DNA of 64,000 nt from Alligator mississippiensis (lineage: Eukaryota; Chordata; Crocodylia; Alligatoridae). The stretch is taken from NCBI RefSeq assembly GCF_030867095.1, contig NC_081830.1, forward strand, positions 37,245,832-37,309,831. The letters run 5' to 3'. Of the stretch, positions 44,527 to 55,800 are shown piece after piece. Each line of letters begins with the position of its first letter. The first letter of the stretch is position 1. The translations under genes were made by a program, and so were the position numbers. Below the pieces are notes generated by a model. It was given only the letters and a program-made list of their open reading frames with translations, did not search any database and had not been told where the DNA came from.

Positions 44527-44540
44527 AATAAAGTAATAAA
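44527..44540 (+). terminator. STK25: Candidate STK25 poly(A) signals (two AATAAA)
   Basis: Two AATAAA hexamers in quick succession (44527-44532 and 44535-44540), about 2.35 kb past the STK25 stop codon. They are the first canonical signals found on this strand after the stop. Confidence 0.45.
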
Positions 44541-46924
44541 TACAAGAGCTGCTTGGTGTAGCCTGTCATTATGCAAACAAGCTATGGCTTTGCCAAACAC
44601 ATCAGAGCTTCTGCACGTGGAGCAGAGTCCTTATGCGAGACACTCTTCCAGCTGGGTGCACTGCTGAGTTTGCCTTGCCCTGTACGATGGAACTATGTTT
44701 GCTCTAGTGCCTCCACCTTGCTACAGTGTTCACTGAAATTGCAGATGTGCCAGACCTTGCAGATAAAAAGTGACTGAGCAGTGAGAAACAATGGCTGCAG
44801 AACCAAAGCAGCTCCCTGACCCTGATCAATACCTGCTCCTGAAGCAGCTGGATGCCTCTCCCTGTTGTGCTTTGGTTGTACAACTCAATCCACAGACCAG
44901 CAATCCTGCATAAAGCAGGTGTGAGCGCAGCCCAAGCTCTTCTCCAGCACACGCTGGCTCCAAGAAAACCAGAGGCACAAGGCAACCAATTATTTAAGCA
45001 GAACACAGCCTTGTGGGGAGCAGGAACAGGGTAAACCAAAGCCAATTTAAAAGACAAGGAGATAAGACCAAGCAGCATCGGAGGTTGGTGGAGCTGGCCA
45101 AAAGCCACTGAAGATATGCTGGTCTCTGCTGATTTGAGGGAGAATGGAGAGTGCCACTGGGCAGATAAGGCCTCTGATGTGAAAGTGAACATCCTCTCCT
45201 GGACTGTGACAGACATGCTGCCCTTGCCATGCCTTGCTTTTGCTCACAGCCTCCCTTCACTAGGGTCCTCAAAAGAACTGTGGACATACCCAGAAGGACT
45301 CATTTTTGCTGTGGGGGCCCCTTCCTATGCTACTTTTAATTAAAGGGGAAATGCTTGGGAGCCACCATTGTTACTGTTTTCACAGTCACGCACACGTGGT
45401 TTTGGTTTAATTTGCCCAAAAACTGTTTTAAAGGAAGATGCATCTGAGAGAAACAAATGACTACAGCTGGTTCCAATCAAGCTACAGAGCACTGATGTTA
45501 TGTTGGTTGACTAAATTCTAAGCAAGAGGAAAAGTGATGCTAGTTCCTGTGAAGGTCTGGTGTATACAGAGGCTGACATGGTTGCAGCACATCTCTCAAA
45601 CGATCACTGCATGTACTTTTTACATGTTTGGGAATAAAATGGGCCATCCTATCCAGTAACACACCAGCTATGACGCATTCAACCTTCATTACGTTAATGG
45701 GTGCAGTACAGAACCCCAATGTGGAAGAAGACAGTCAAACAGGATGAGGGCAGTATGTCCAGCTTGCATTGTATTTTTAAGCCAGGTTTACAGCAGGGAT
45801 GGGACTCATTCTCTCTGATGGTTGCTTTTGACTCTCCCCTTGTATCCTGTCTGACTCTTCATAGGTGTTCAAAGAGAGGAGGTGTTGCAAAGAAGGTTGA
45901 ACAGCTGCATGTCATGATGCTCCCCTGGAGGCTGAAAGCATAGGGGTATTGCAATGGGCAGTGAACAGTTTGCAGGAATCTTCCAAGTGACCTAAGACAC
46001 TGGACTGCCTCTCCAGTATGTGCTGATGAAACTTCATGGAGTTGTTACTGCATTGGTCTGTTCAGCTTGAAAACAACAGACCAGGATGACAAAGAGCTAC
46101 AATTCTAGGAGGTGATGAATGTATCTCAAGCAGTCGCAGAAATTGAATGTTCTATGTAGATGCTATCACAGAATGGTTTCTTACTGAAGTATTTTCCTAC
46201 AGGGGATAGCTAACACAACAGTTTAATTACAAGTGAGACAATGGGGGGCCAACAATTCCCTATTTAAAACTGGCATAATTGTCCAGCCAAACCCCTCTTA
46301 CATAGGTGTGAAGCCAACTAAGTAGTCTCCTACCCAACAGAGATGGGCTTTCCATTTTGCTTAATTTAGCTGTAAAGATCTGAGAGAGAAGCAACACAGT
46401 TCAGCCTGCTCAAGCCAGGTTTAACTAAGATGCTAGTTCAGTGATTCTCTTGTGTCCTCACTGTACAAGAAGTAGAGCACATATCACTTTTCATGCTGAC
46501 TTACTTTGAGGTTGTTTTTTTTTGCAAAGTCTGCCCATGCCCTGCTTATGGTTTCTCCATTGCTTTTCACATGATATCCTTCTACATAACAAGCAACTTG
46601 GGGTCAAACTGCCTATGGAAGTGATGTGGATTTGTAACCCATAGGCTTTACCCTTGTGAGTACAAGCCTGTTTTGTGGGTGAAGATCACCCAACATTTAT
46701 GAGTTCATTTTCTCTGTCCAAGGAAGAAAATTCCTTTGTCATTTTCTTCTATGGGTTTCAGCCATTCCTTGATTGATTGGTGTCAGGAAACTGTTCTGTG
46801 ATGTTGCCCAGGTCCTGTTTAAGGGAAGGTTGTGCCTCTCCAGATGCTGAGGTCTCAGCCATTGCAGATTGTCTACACTGATGCAAAGTTAGAAAATCCC
46901 AAGATCAATTGCTGAACTCAGTTA

Positions 46925-47160
46925 TTTAGAGGAAAGCTGATCCAGGGTTAGGTTGTGCTCCTGGGAAATCAGGAGACATGGGTTCAGTTCACTGCCCCAA
47001 CAAATTCCATGTGACCATGGGCAAGTCACCCATCTCTTGCTGCATCCCTTCCCTACTACAATGGGGTTAGTAGCACTGTCCTATTTCACAGGTGTGGAGT
47101 GAGGATAAATGGATTCAGAAACTGTGAGAAGCTCAAAAACAAAGATGATCAGGGGCACGT
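46925..47160 (+). mobile_element. MIR-like tRNA-derived SINE remnant
   Basis: Follows the MIR core order: gggttcagttcactg (B-box-like), ccatgtgaccatgggcaagtc, then caatggggttagtagcactg, gagtgaggataaatgg and gtgagaagctc. Diverged. Confidence 0.55.
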
Positions 47161-48279
47161 AAGTACTTAGTAAAGAAAAAAACCTTTCCCAAGAAGGGCT
47201 CTATACAGAAGATTCACCAGAATCTCTCTCAGAAGGCATCTAAGTTGATCATTTTTCCCCACAGCTGCTGGAAGCCGCTTGCTACTGTTAAGCTCTGTAT
47301 CTTCCACGATGCAAGACAAAGGAGCGAAAGCAGGTGAAGTGTCCTTGAGGCTAGGGATAGACATTCAAAAAGTGTGAGCCTGAATTGATTCAATCTTTGC
47401 AGGGTAGGCTGAACTGGTTTGTAACTGGACAGACATTCTCTCTGGACTGAGGGAATTCAGGCACATGCCTGCAGTGGCTCAGGCTAGAAGCCGGGGGGGG
47501 GGAGCACTAGAGCAGCCCTCCCTTCCTTCCAAAGTGCTGAGCTAAGGGGGTGTGGCATGGCCAGGGCCCTGCAGGACCTTTGATTAGGGAGGGCTGCCTG
47601 CATGGTCCCAGGCTTTTCCCAGCTGGCTGCTCAAGGGGTGGGAGTGTTGCCAGACCCCAGACCCCTGCTAGCACTCTCAGGCAAGTGAGGGGTGTACAGT
47701 GCATGCATCTACTGATACGGAGCTTTTCAATCTCCCTCCCTGCTTCTTTATACTGTCTACAGCAAACTGACAGGCAAGCAAGCCAGCTGGGGGCTGATAC
47801 AGTGATTATCACCTCATCGGCAAAACAACAGCCCTCCACATTAGTTCAAACTTCTTAAACAGCTTAGCGGCTGACCTGTTGATTAGCTCCAAATAGCTCT
47901 AAGCAGTCACTGTTCTGTCTGCCTGTCCCAGTGAAATTGGAGAGAGACACGCACAGAGACACCTCAGCGTTAGCTAGCTAGCATGCCACATGCCTGAGGT
48001 CTATAGGGTTGGGATCTGTACTATGGGAGGGAGGGAAGGCAGGATTCCTACTCAAGCAGTGAGCAGCAGTGGGGGGCAGGGAGGGATTGGGCAGGGGGAA
48101 CCCAGGCAGACCCTGCTGTGTCTGCAACTCTTTGCTGGAGCTCCAGCCAGGGAACAGAGGGGTGGGGCCAGCCCTGCTGTAGAGCAGAGAGCCCTGCCCA
48201 GCCCAGAGAGCATGCTGGGATGCTGCGGGTGTCTGGTTTATTTTAAACCAGCAAGGGGTCTGGGACCAGAGGCAATGCA

Positions 48280-48600
48280 TAGGGGGTGCACGTGCACCCC
48301 TTGCAAAAAGGCACTGCCGACACTGTTGGCAGAGTCTGCGGGCAGTCGCTGCCCTCCACCACCGCTGTCAGTGGCATCTGTGGGCAGTCCACAATTGCTG
48401 CTGGGCGCCACCAATGGCACCTGTGGGTGGTCGCTGACTCCTGGTTGGCACTCGCCACCCCCTCTTCCTCCCTCTACTGCTGACAGTGCCAGCAGTGTCT
48501 GTGGGAGCGCCACACTTACCGCTGCCAGGCTTCCGCCGCCACCATGCTCCCACCACCGCCAGCACAGCTGTGACCCCCAGCTGCTGGGGTCACACACCTT
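48280..48600. repeat. GC-rich degenerate tandem repeat
   Basis: Degenerate units such as ctgttggcagagtctgcggg, gtcagtggcatctgtgggca, gccaccaatggcacctgtgg and tgccagcagtgtctgtggga, preceded by the small palindrome ggggtgcacgtgcacccc. Adjacent to the MITE at 48605. It inflates open frames on both strands. Confidence 0.6.
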
Positions 48601-48604
48601 TCAT

Positions 48605-48798
48605 GTCTGGGCCAGACATTGCATAAACTGGTTTGAGCCAAATCAGTTAAGTCTGATACTACATTCAACCAGGTTTATCTTAAACTGGTTTCAGCCATTT
48701 TCAAACTGGTTTATGTGCACTGAACATCTGTTCTTTTACAGGTTTAAACCAGTTTCTGATTACTTAAATCAGTTTATGTGCAATGTCTGTCCCCAGCC
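48605..48798. mobile_element. Second copy of the PIF/Harbinger-like MITE
   Basis: About 194 bases with ends gtctgggccagacattgc and gcaatgtctgtccccagcc, and the same internal words (aaactggttt, ttcaaccaggtttatctta) as the copy at 4762-4944. Flanking duplication is not clear (cat / tga), so this copy is older or its edge is altered. Confidence 0.6.
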
Positions 48799-50405
48799 TG
48801 AAAAAACTAGAATTGAGCAGCAGTGAGGGTTACAGTGAAGCACAGCCCACAGGGTGCACGTGCCTAGCAGCCACAGATTCTTTGGTCCTCATGAAAAGAA
48901 GGTTCCTTATCTGGCTACTGGATGCAGAGGAAAAGTCAAAGTCAGATGCTTTTGTGAAAAAGAAAAAACACGACAACTTAATTAATACAGAAAAGCTGAA
49001 GGAGTCTTCCATGTTCATACAATAGAAAAAGTGATGCAAATTCCATCAGACCATTGCCTGTCCCCAGCAGAGAAACACCTAAAACACCCTGCACTGGCCA
49101 GATGTTTGGAATGACTTGTTGCCCTATTGCCCTGAAAGGCCACATCACATGTCCATAACCTTGGCAGCAGGTTAAGCATGGGAAGTGATTGGTTCCAAAT
49201 TGGAGAGTTCTTTCACAGAGCACATGGCTGATTCAATAATCGAATGCAACAGCTTTCCATGCACACTTACTCTCAAGGCATATGGACAATGCCTTCTGTT
49301 GCTTTAGAACTTCTGCAGATCCCAAATCAATGAGGCACCATGGTATCGGCACATATGGGGCATGTGTGAACTCCCAGAAACTTGGTGCTTGCAGAGGCAA
49401 ACCAATGTTCTTGGGAAAGCAAGTTAAAGCCAACATTGAATAGAGCAGTGTTGTGCAAGCTCTTTCAACAGAGCTCTGCCAGCATTAATCAGTCTTGACC
49501 TGGAGCCTGTCCTGCTATTCCAGGTCACACCCTCTCCACACAATAGATAACCAGGGATACCAGGTGAGGTAGGGTGAGACTAAATAGCTTACCAGTAACT
49601 GGGGTTTGCCCCCCTCTACTTGTTTGGCTCTGTAGGGAGTCACATGCCACATATATGAACCATGGGACCATTTAAAGAAGCAAAAGGAGGCAGTCAGAGC
49701 TACACAAATATAGATACTTTAACCAGAGCTGTAAGAGGCCTTCTAACCATCTTACACTTCTCCCTGGCTCAAAGCCTAAGCAGCAGCTTTGGAAGAGCAT
49801 TTGGGGAGGGTCAGTGCAAATATAGTCAGAACTAACACCAATCTTGAAACTCCACTCTGCTAAGCCCCTTATAGAAGATCAGCAAGTAAGTGCAACCCCA
49901 CTGAGAAGGCAGGGAACTTCTCATTACAAAGGGAAGCTTTGCCCATTCCTCCCACAGACCCAGATATCTGCCATGGGCACAAGGGCTCCTCCTATCTCCA
50001 GAGGCAAGGAGCTCCAGGGAAGGAGTGATCAGTGTGCCATTCAGGGAGGAGGAAGACAAGAAAAGCTCAGCCATCTGGTATTGTGAAGAATGAGGTTCTG
50101 GACTCTGCAAAGCTATTTCTGGAGGCTAAGGAAGGGAAAATTATGTACTACGCCAGCTACAAAGAGGGGAAAATTATGTACTGGCAGTTCCTCTCAGAAG
50201 ACACCATCACACAGGCTTCCTGTCCCACTGGTGCCTCTTGTTAAAGGCCTATGTAGTTTGCATGCAGATGTTGTGCCCAGGAGTGATGACGACATGTCCA
50301 TGGGGCTGTATACCAACGTGCTCTTTACTTCCACTGTTAGACATGCACACTTACATAGTTACAAGGGAAACATCTAGTAAATACATGTCCATACATCTAC
50401 AACCA

Positions 50406-50411
50406 TTTATT
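50406..50411 (-). terminator. FARP2: Candidate FARP2 poly(A) signal (AATAAA)
   Basis: Reads tttatt on the + strand. It is the first canonical hexamer in minus orientation that I find after the FARP2 stop. The AT-rich surroundings make chance occurrence possible. Confidence 0.35.
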
Positions 50412-51490
50412 TTAAAAAATTAAGATACTAATAAATTAATAAAAGTCCATTTAACTTACAATGGTCATTATGACACAGTGGCAACAGAGAATGGATTTGG
50501 GCCAATCTCTGCTTCTTTACAGATGAAGATGCCATGTGAAAGGTCATGAGGTCTTTACTAGGAACCCTCTACCTGAGATACTAATCCTTTCCCACCCAGC
50601 ATACATCAAAACAGCACAACCCTGGATTCCACCTTTGGGGAGAGAGTTCTGTACACCAGCTTCTGCACCTCCTGTTTTCCATGGGTCACTGCATTTCTCC
50701 TCCTCCTCCCATCCTCTTGACATGTAGCACTTCCCTCTCTCTCTCTAACACCTCACTGTGCCTTCCCTTGGTATATAAATACTTTCCCACCTAAAACACA
50801 AATTGGCTCCTCAGAACCCATTTCAACCATGCATGTCTGCCTATCAGCAGTGTTTGCGTCTGTTAGCTTATTGCAAGTGGCATTCTTTAAAAGAAGGGCA
50901 TGGCAATACTGCCCAATGCAAAGCTGCATTGCATTGCATCCAGATAACACCACATCTGGAGAAGCAGGGCAGAATGAGAATATTTCATACTAGGTAGGGT
51001 ACACAGCCCTCCAGAACAGGTGCCAGGATCTCATGATCGATTTTGAATCAAGTCACTTACATCTTCATAGTAAAAGTGAAGATGGATTCCCATCTCCTTG
51101 TTTAGAGATGATGTTTTAGGCAAAAGTTCCTAAATGGTACTGAAGCATAAAGCTGCAGTGACTTTCAGATGGGCACATTCTCCTGTCTCAGAAGTGTTTT
51201 AAAAAATGCCTCTTCCCTCCACCCCCCAGCAGCAGCAAATTGCCCCAAAATAGAGGTGGCCAACCTGTGGCATGGGCAGCTTGTGTGTGTGGTACGCAAG
51301 AGATCAAGGAAGGGACAGGCAGCACAGCAGCAGACAGGACAGGAAGCAGAAAATAGAGCTCAGGGAGCAGAAGGTGGACCAGCTAGATTGGGCAGAGGCA
51401 GGGAATCAGAGTGGCACTTGGGAAAGGTGCAGAGCTAATTTGTGGCACACCTGTTAAAAAAGATGCTCTTCCTTTTCCCCTACACTACAG

Positions 51491-51760
51491 AAGCATTTCT
51501 CAACCTGTGGGTTGCAAGAATATATGAAAGGGTTGCAAACAAACATTAAAAATGGATCAACAAACTTTAAAAACCAATTCTCCTTTAGAAAGGAAAACAT
51601 GGGAAACTGGCTTTTCCCTTGCAGGCTGTCAGAGTTACCTCTATACCCCACATCCCCCACTGCACCACACACTGCAGGGCTGGGGACTGGAGGCACTGGG
51701 TCAGACTGGCCATTGATGTTTACAAATGGGTCCTGGTACAAAAGAGATTGAGAACCACTG
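51491..51760 (-). mobile_element. hAT-like element in FARP2 3' UTR
   Basis: The reverse-orientation counterpart of 39751-40057 (shared: catttctcaacctgtgggtt, gccattgatgtttaca, tggtacaaaa). The flanks cactacag and cactagag match at 7 of 8 positions. Confidence 0.8.
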
Positions 51761-52717
51761 CACTAGAGGATGCTGAGGGTAGTTTGTTGGCTTTCCCTGC
51801 CTTAAGCGATGCCTTCCCCAGCAGAGGACAAGTAAAGGTTTTGCCAGGTGAGCCCTCCCTGAGTACAGGTGGCAAAGAACTCAGGAGGTAAAACAAGCAA
51901 TGTTAGGAAGCCTCTGAGGTCTCAGGAAAAACACAGGTGTTTTCTCACACTCATCCCCTGCTCCCAGCTGTGCCACATGACGTGTTTAAGCAAACAAAGG
52001 TTCAGGTTCTCCCCATTCCCTTTCCAAAACCAGAATAAAATAAAATACCAAGATGAAGGTGTTACCATGGCAGTTTCCTGAGTAGCTCAGTCATTCTACA
52101 GAAACTGTTTTCAGGTATGAATGTAAGCATTCAAGTGGATACATCTGCAGAGCTCCAATGAGTCTAATACGTTTGTGGATGGTAAGCTGAAGGTAAGAGC
52201 AGCAAACAGTACATAGGTGGTTTTAGCTGGACTGTCAGGATAAGGGAGCTGCTGGGAGCCAGAGTGCCTGACACCAGCAACTGTGCGCCAAGGAACACCA
52301 CTGACAGCTGCTATTAATCTCTGACAGCTGCTGAACACCCAGTGACAATGAAAGAGGCAGGTACCGCTTCTGTCTCCATCCAGACCTGCTACTCCAACCT
52401 GTCCAGAATCCACATGACTGAAACATGATCCTTTCCACAACGTGTGCGCATAACAAACCATTATTTTTCCCACAGAGGGAGATTTGCTGCCATTGTCAGG
52501 TTCTCTGTCTCTTCAACTAGGTGCGATTGGAGCAGACAGTGTCCTCAAAGCCAGTTGAACCTGATGTGATTCCAGTTTGTCCCTTCTCTTGCTTAACAAC
52601 CTTTCCCACCCCAGGTGGAAATCAGCTTGTAACTTAACAGCATTATCAGCCCCAAACTCCTATTCCCGCCCAAGCCCACTAATAGATGTTGACAGCAGAG
52701 ACCCAGCTCTGCCCTCA

Positions 52718-52811
52718 TCAGTTTGTGAGAGTCTCCTCCTTTTCATCCTTGGGAGCCAACAGGCTAGATCTTGCTGGAGAACTTGTGGCTCTCTTGATCA
52801 CTTCCATCCAC
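52718..52811 (-). CDS. FARP2: FARP2 last coding exon
   Basis: Acceptor tctcttgccag. One base completes an arginine codon, then WMEVIKRATSSPARSSLLAP, KDEKEETLTN and TGA at 52720-52718. WMEVI is the closing helix of the second PH domain; the tail beyond it is short and, as I recall the human protein, differs from it. Confidence 0.92.
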
Positions 52812-55800
52812 CTGGCAAGAGAGGAAGAACAGAACATCAGAATGCCCATAGCCTCACCCACTGCTTATAAGATAGGTCTCAATTCGTATGTATTAGCTTG
52901 GCGCTCATGTCCAGAATGCAATACTATCAAGTTCTACAGCACCCTTTTATCTGAAGATCTTCAAACACTTTCAGATATTCAGGTTGAAATATGCTGTGAG
53001 GTGAGCAATACAAACTGTTTTACTGAAGATGGGGAGAACGGGGCAAAGGGAGAATTGAATCAACTCGTTCAGCCCCACACAGTGTGTATCACATCCCTGT
53101 ATTAATGAACAAATTAAAAGATGGGTTTAAAATGGCTCCAAAGCTAAGTATCCCTTGGCAGGATCAACATAGCAAAAGCAGCATGTATGTGTCAAGTTGT
53201 ATTCAATCATACACACTAGCAAGGATGCTGCTTAAAGCAGCTACAACAGTGTCAGGTGTACTGCATTAGAGGGAGCAAGAACTAGCCAGTCTGTAGAAAT
53301 AAGGAAGCTTATGCTTTCCTTCTACAACATCGCTTTACTCTCTCTGTCAGCTACTCAGATCCTTACATCATTAACTTAACCGACCAATTTGTTTCCCCCA
53401 GTTGGTTGCATGTACGAACAATCTGCACCCAGTCAGATGATTTATCATCAACAGCACCGTAAAGTTTATTTTGAACTATTCCCTATTCCAGCCACATCCA
53501 GTCAACATTCATAGATTCATAGATGTAGGGTCAGAAGGGATCTTGTAGATCTTTTAGTCTGATCCCCTGCTGTGGGCAGGAGAGAAAACTGGGCTCAAAT
53601 GACCCCAGCCAGGTAAGCGTCAAGCCTCCCTTAAAGACCCCCAAGGTAGGAGCCATCACCACTTCCCTTGGAAATTGGTTCCAGATCCTAGCCGCACTGA
53701 CTATGAAGTAGTGCCTCCTGATGTCTAGTCTAAACCTACTCTCTAGCAACTTATGGCCATTATTACGGGGAGCATGTCTCTGAAGAAGAGATCAACATCA
53801 ACCTTGGAAAGGAAGGCATAAGGACAGTCTCTAAAATTTCAACTTGAATTTGTTAGAGAAACCCAGTCCAAACATTCTGCAGACATTGTGCTTCATCTGT
53901 GTCCCCAGGAGACCATTTGTACCCAGTTTGGAGCATGGCCTACCAGTGGCAGACTAAGCCTACTGTCAGTGATGCTGCCCAAGGACAGACTTCTTGTGGA
54001 AGGTTTTTACTATACACCAGTTCCTATATTTAGGCACACACGATTCTTATGTAGTTGTATTAGGAAATCACTCTTTGTTTAAGTTACTTGTGGCCCTGAG
54101 AACTGTTTTGGACGGTTCTATTTAGTAGCAGACAGGCAACTCTGATGATAAACTGGACAAAATTCCCTATTCCCATGATTGTTCTAGAGATCAACACTTC
54201 TAGATTCATAACAATAATTAAAAAGTTAACTAGTTGTATGCCTTTTCAGAATCTCTCTTGAACTTGCTCCTTGAAACTCTCAAAAAGAAAGGGGCTAAGT
54301 TGGAATGAACACAACTCTAGAGGGGGGCAGTCTTCATGTTTTAAGACAGGGGCTCCTAATCTTTTTGGGCCTCAGCCCCATGCCAGGGCTCACAAACCAA
54401 CTCATGAACTCACTCATGAACAACCTCACCTGGACTTCAATCCCATCTGGGGTTATAGAATATCCGTGTGGCCCATGACCCCACTCGTAAGGAATATGAT
54501 CCCATTTGGAGTCACAACACCTAGATTGGGAACTGCTCCTTTAGACTTGTTGACGTGAGAATAATGGTGTCCAGTCAGAGGGGGAGATGAAGTAGGAAGA
54601 TGTCTTCAAAAACAGATGAAGCAGAAGGGAATATGGGAAGAAAACCATAACATTGCCACATAACGTTGGCATAGGAGGTTTGCTTGTGGTTTCTGAATTA
54701 GGCACTCTGTTTTCAGGTTCAGTTGCCTATTGTGGAATACAGCATCTAGCTCTTTTGTATGCAGCATAATTTAAAAATAAAAGCTTTCAGTACAGGGGCA
54801 ATGCCAGCCTCTTCCCAGTGGAAGGGCTGTGGTGGGCTAGACAGGCAATTGGGAGGGCCTGCGCTATACATTTGGCCAAACATCCTTATTAGTTTTTTTA
54901 ACAATACCCACCTAAACATATGTTTTATCTATGTTATCTGCAAAAGGAGAATAAAAATACATACTGTATGCAAACAGATCAGTCTGGGACAGGCCTTGAG
55001 TGCTGCACCTCTGCGGGTGTGAACTGGGCAGGCTCAACAGTGTGGGGCAGACAGCAGTGGCCCAGGGGGCGGGGAGGGGGAGAGGCGGTGGGCTTGGACA
55101 GGAGCAGTGCTGGGAGGGGTGGCTACAGGGGGGCTAAGGCAAATTTTAGAGTGGCTATGGCCTCCCCCTTAGTGCTGCCCCTGTTTGAGTAAGCATGTGT
55201 ATCAGTAAAAACAGGTTCTACAAATGTCTCAGAAGTCAGCAGCAAGTCTTCAGGTCTAATCTCATCTCTTATCTCTTTTCAGAAAAAGGTTACTACTGAA
55301 TCTAAAATAAAAAACTCTATTAATGACTGCAAAAATCAAAGCCTTTCTGGGCCTGCCTGGATGTACTGTGGGTAGGGGGATGGCAGGACACTGAGTGTTA
55401 TATGGCTCCCTAGATGCGTACCTCTAAAGGTGCTACATTACTGAGCTTCTTAGGGACCCCTAGGGACAAACTTTACTCCTGCTTGAAGCCCTGAAAAACT
55501 CAGTGCATCTACTTTCGTAATGCACTGGCCCCATAGCCTCAACAGTCCATCACAAAAAGTAGTGAGAAAGAGGAAGGAAAAATCTTTCACTTTTTCCATT
55601 AATCGTTTTACAGAAACTCAAACAAGGTGAAATAGGATAGCACTTGGGCACCTGATAGGTGGAATAAGATCTAGCTCCTCATATACTGAACACAGAAGAA
55701 GGCTGGATCTCCCGGTAGGCCAAACCACCTCACAAGGGAACAGGGATCTATAGTGATCACAGAACTGATCACAGAGGAAGTAGTGACCAGAGGGGCCATT

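Larger units (their letters stand above)
42182..44560 (+). other. STK25: Probable STK25 3' UTR
   Basis: This follows the STK25 stop codon. The first strong poly(A) hexamers I see on the + strand are at 44527-44540, giving a UTR of about 2.4 kb. It includes a short hAT-like element at 43588-43850. A shorter UTR ending at a variant signal is possible; transcript data would decide. Confidence 0.45.
44561..50384. other. Convergent intergenic gap between STK25 and FARP2
   Basis: About 5.8 kb between the presumed 3' ends. It holds a MIR-like SINE remnant (about 46925-47160), a GC-rich degenerate repeat (48280-48600) and a MITE-like element (48605-48798). The 278-codon open frame over 47990-48826 runs through these repeats and is not a gene. 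Nothing else is recognised. Confidence 0.6.
50385..52717 (-). other. FARP2: Probable FARP2 3' UTR
   Basis: Sequence past the FARP2 stop codon on the - strand. A canonical AATAAA in minus orientation lies at 50411-50406, about 2.3 kb from the stop. The stretch includes a hAT-like element (51491-51760). The extent is tentative. Confidence 0.4.

Noticed and set aside
47990-48826. 278-codon open frame on the + strand
   Set aside because: It runs through a GC-rich degenerate repeat and a MITE; composition explains it.
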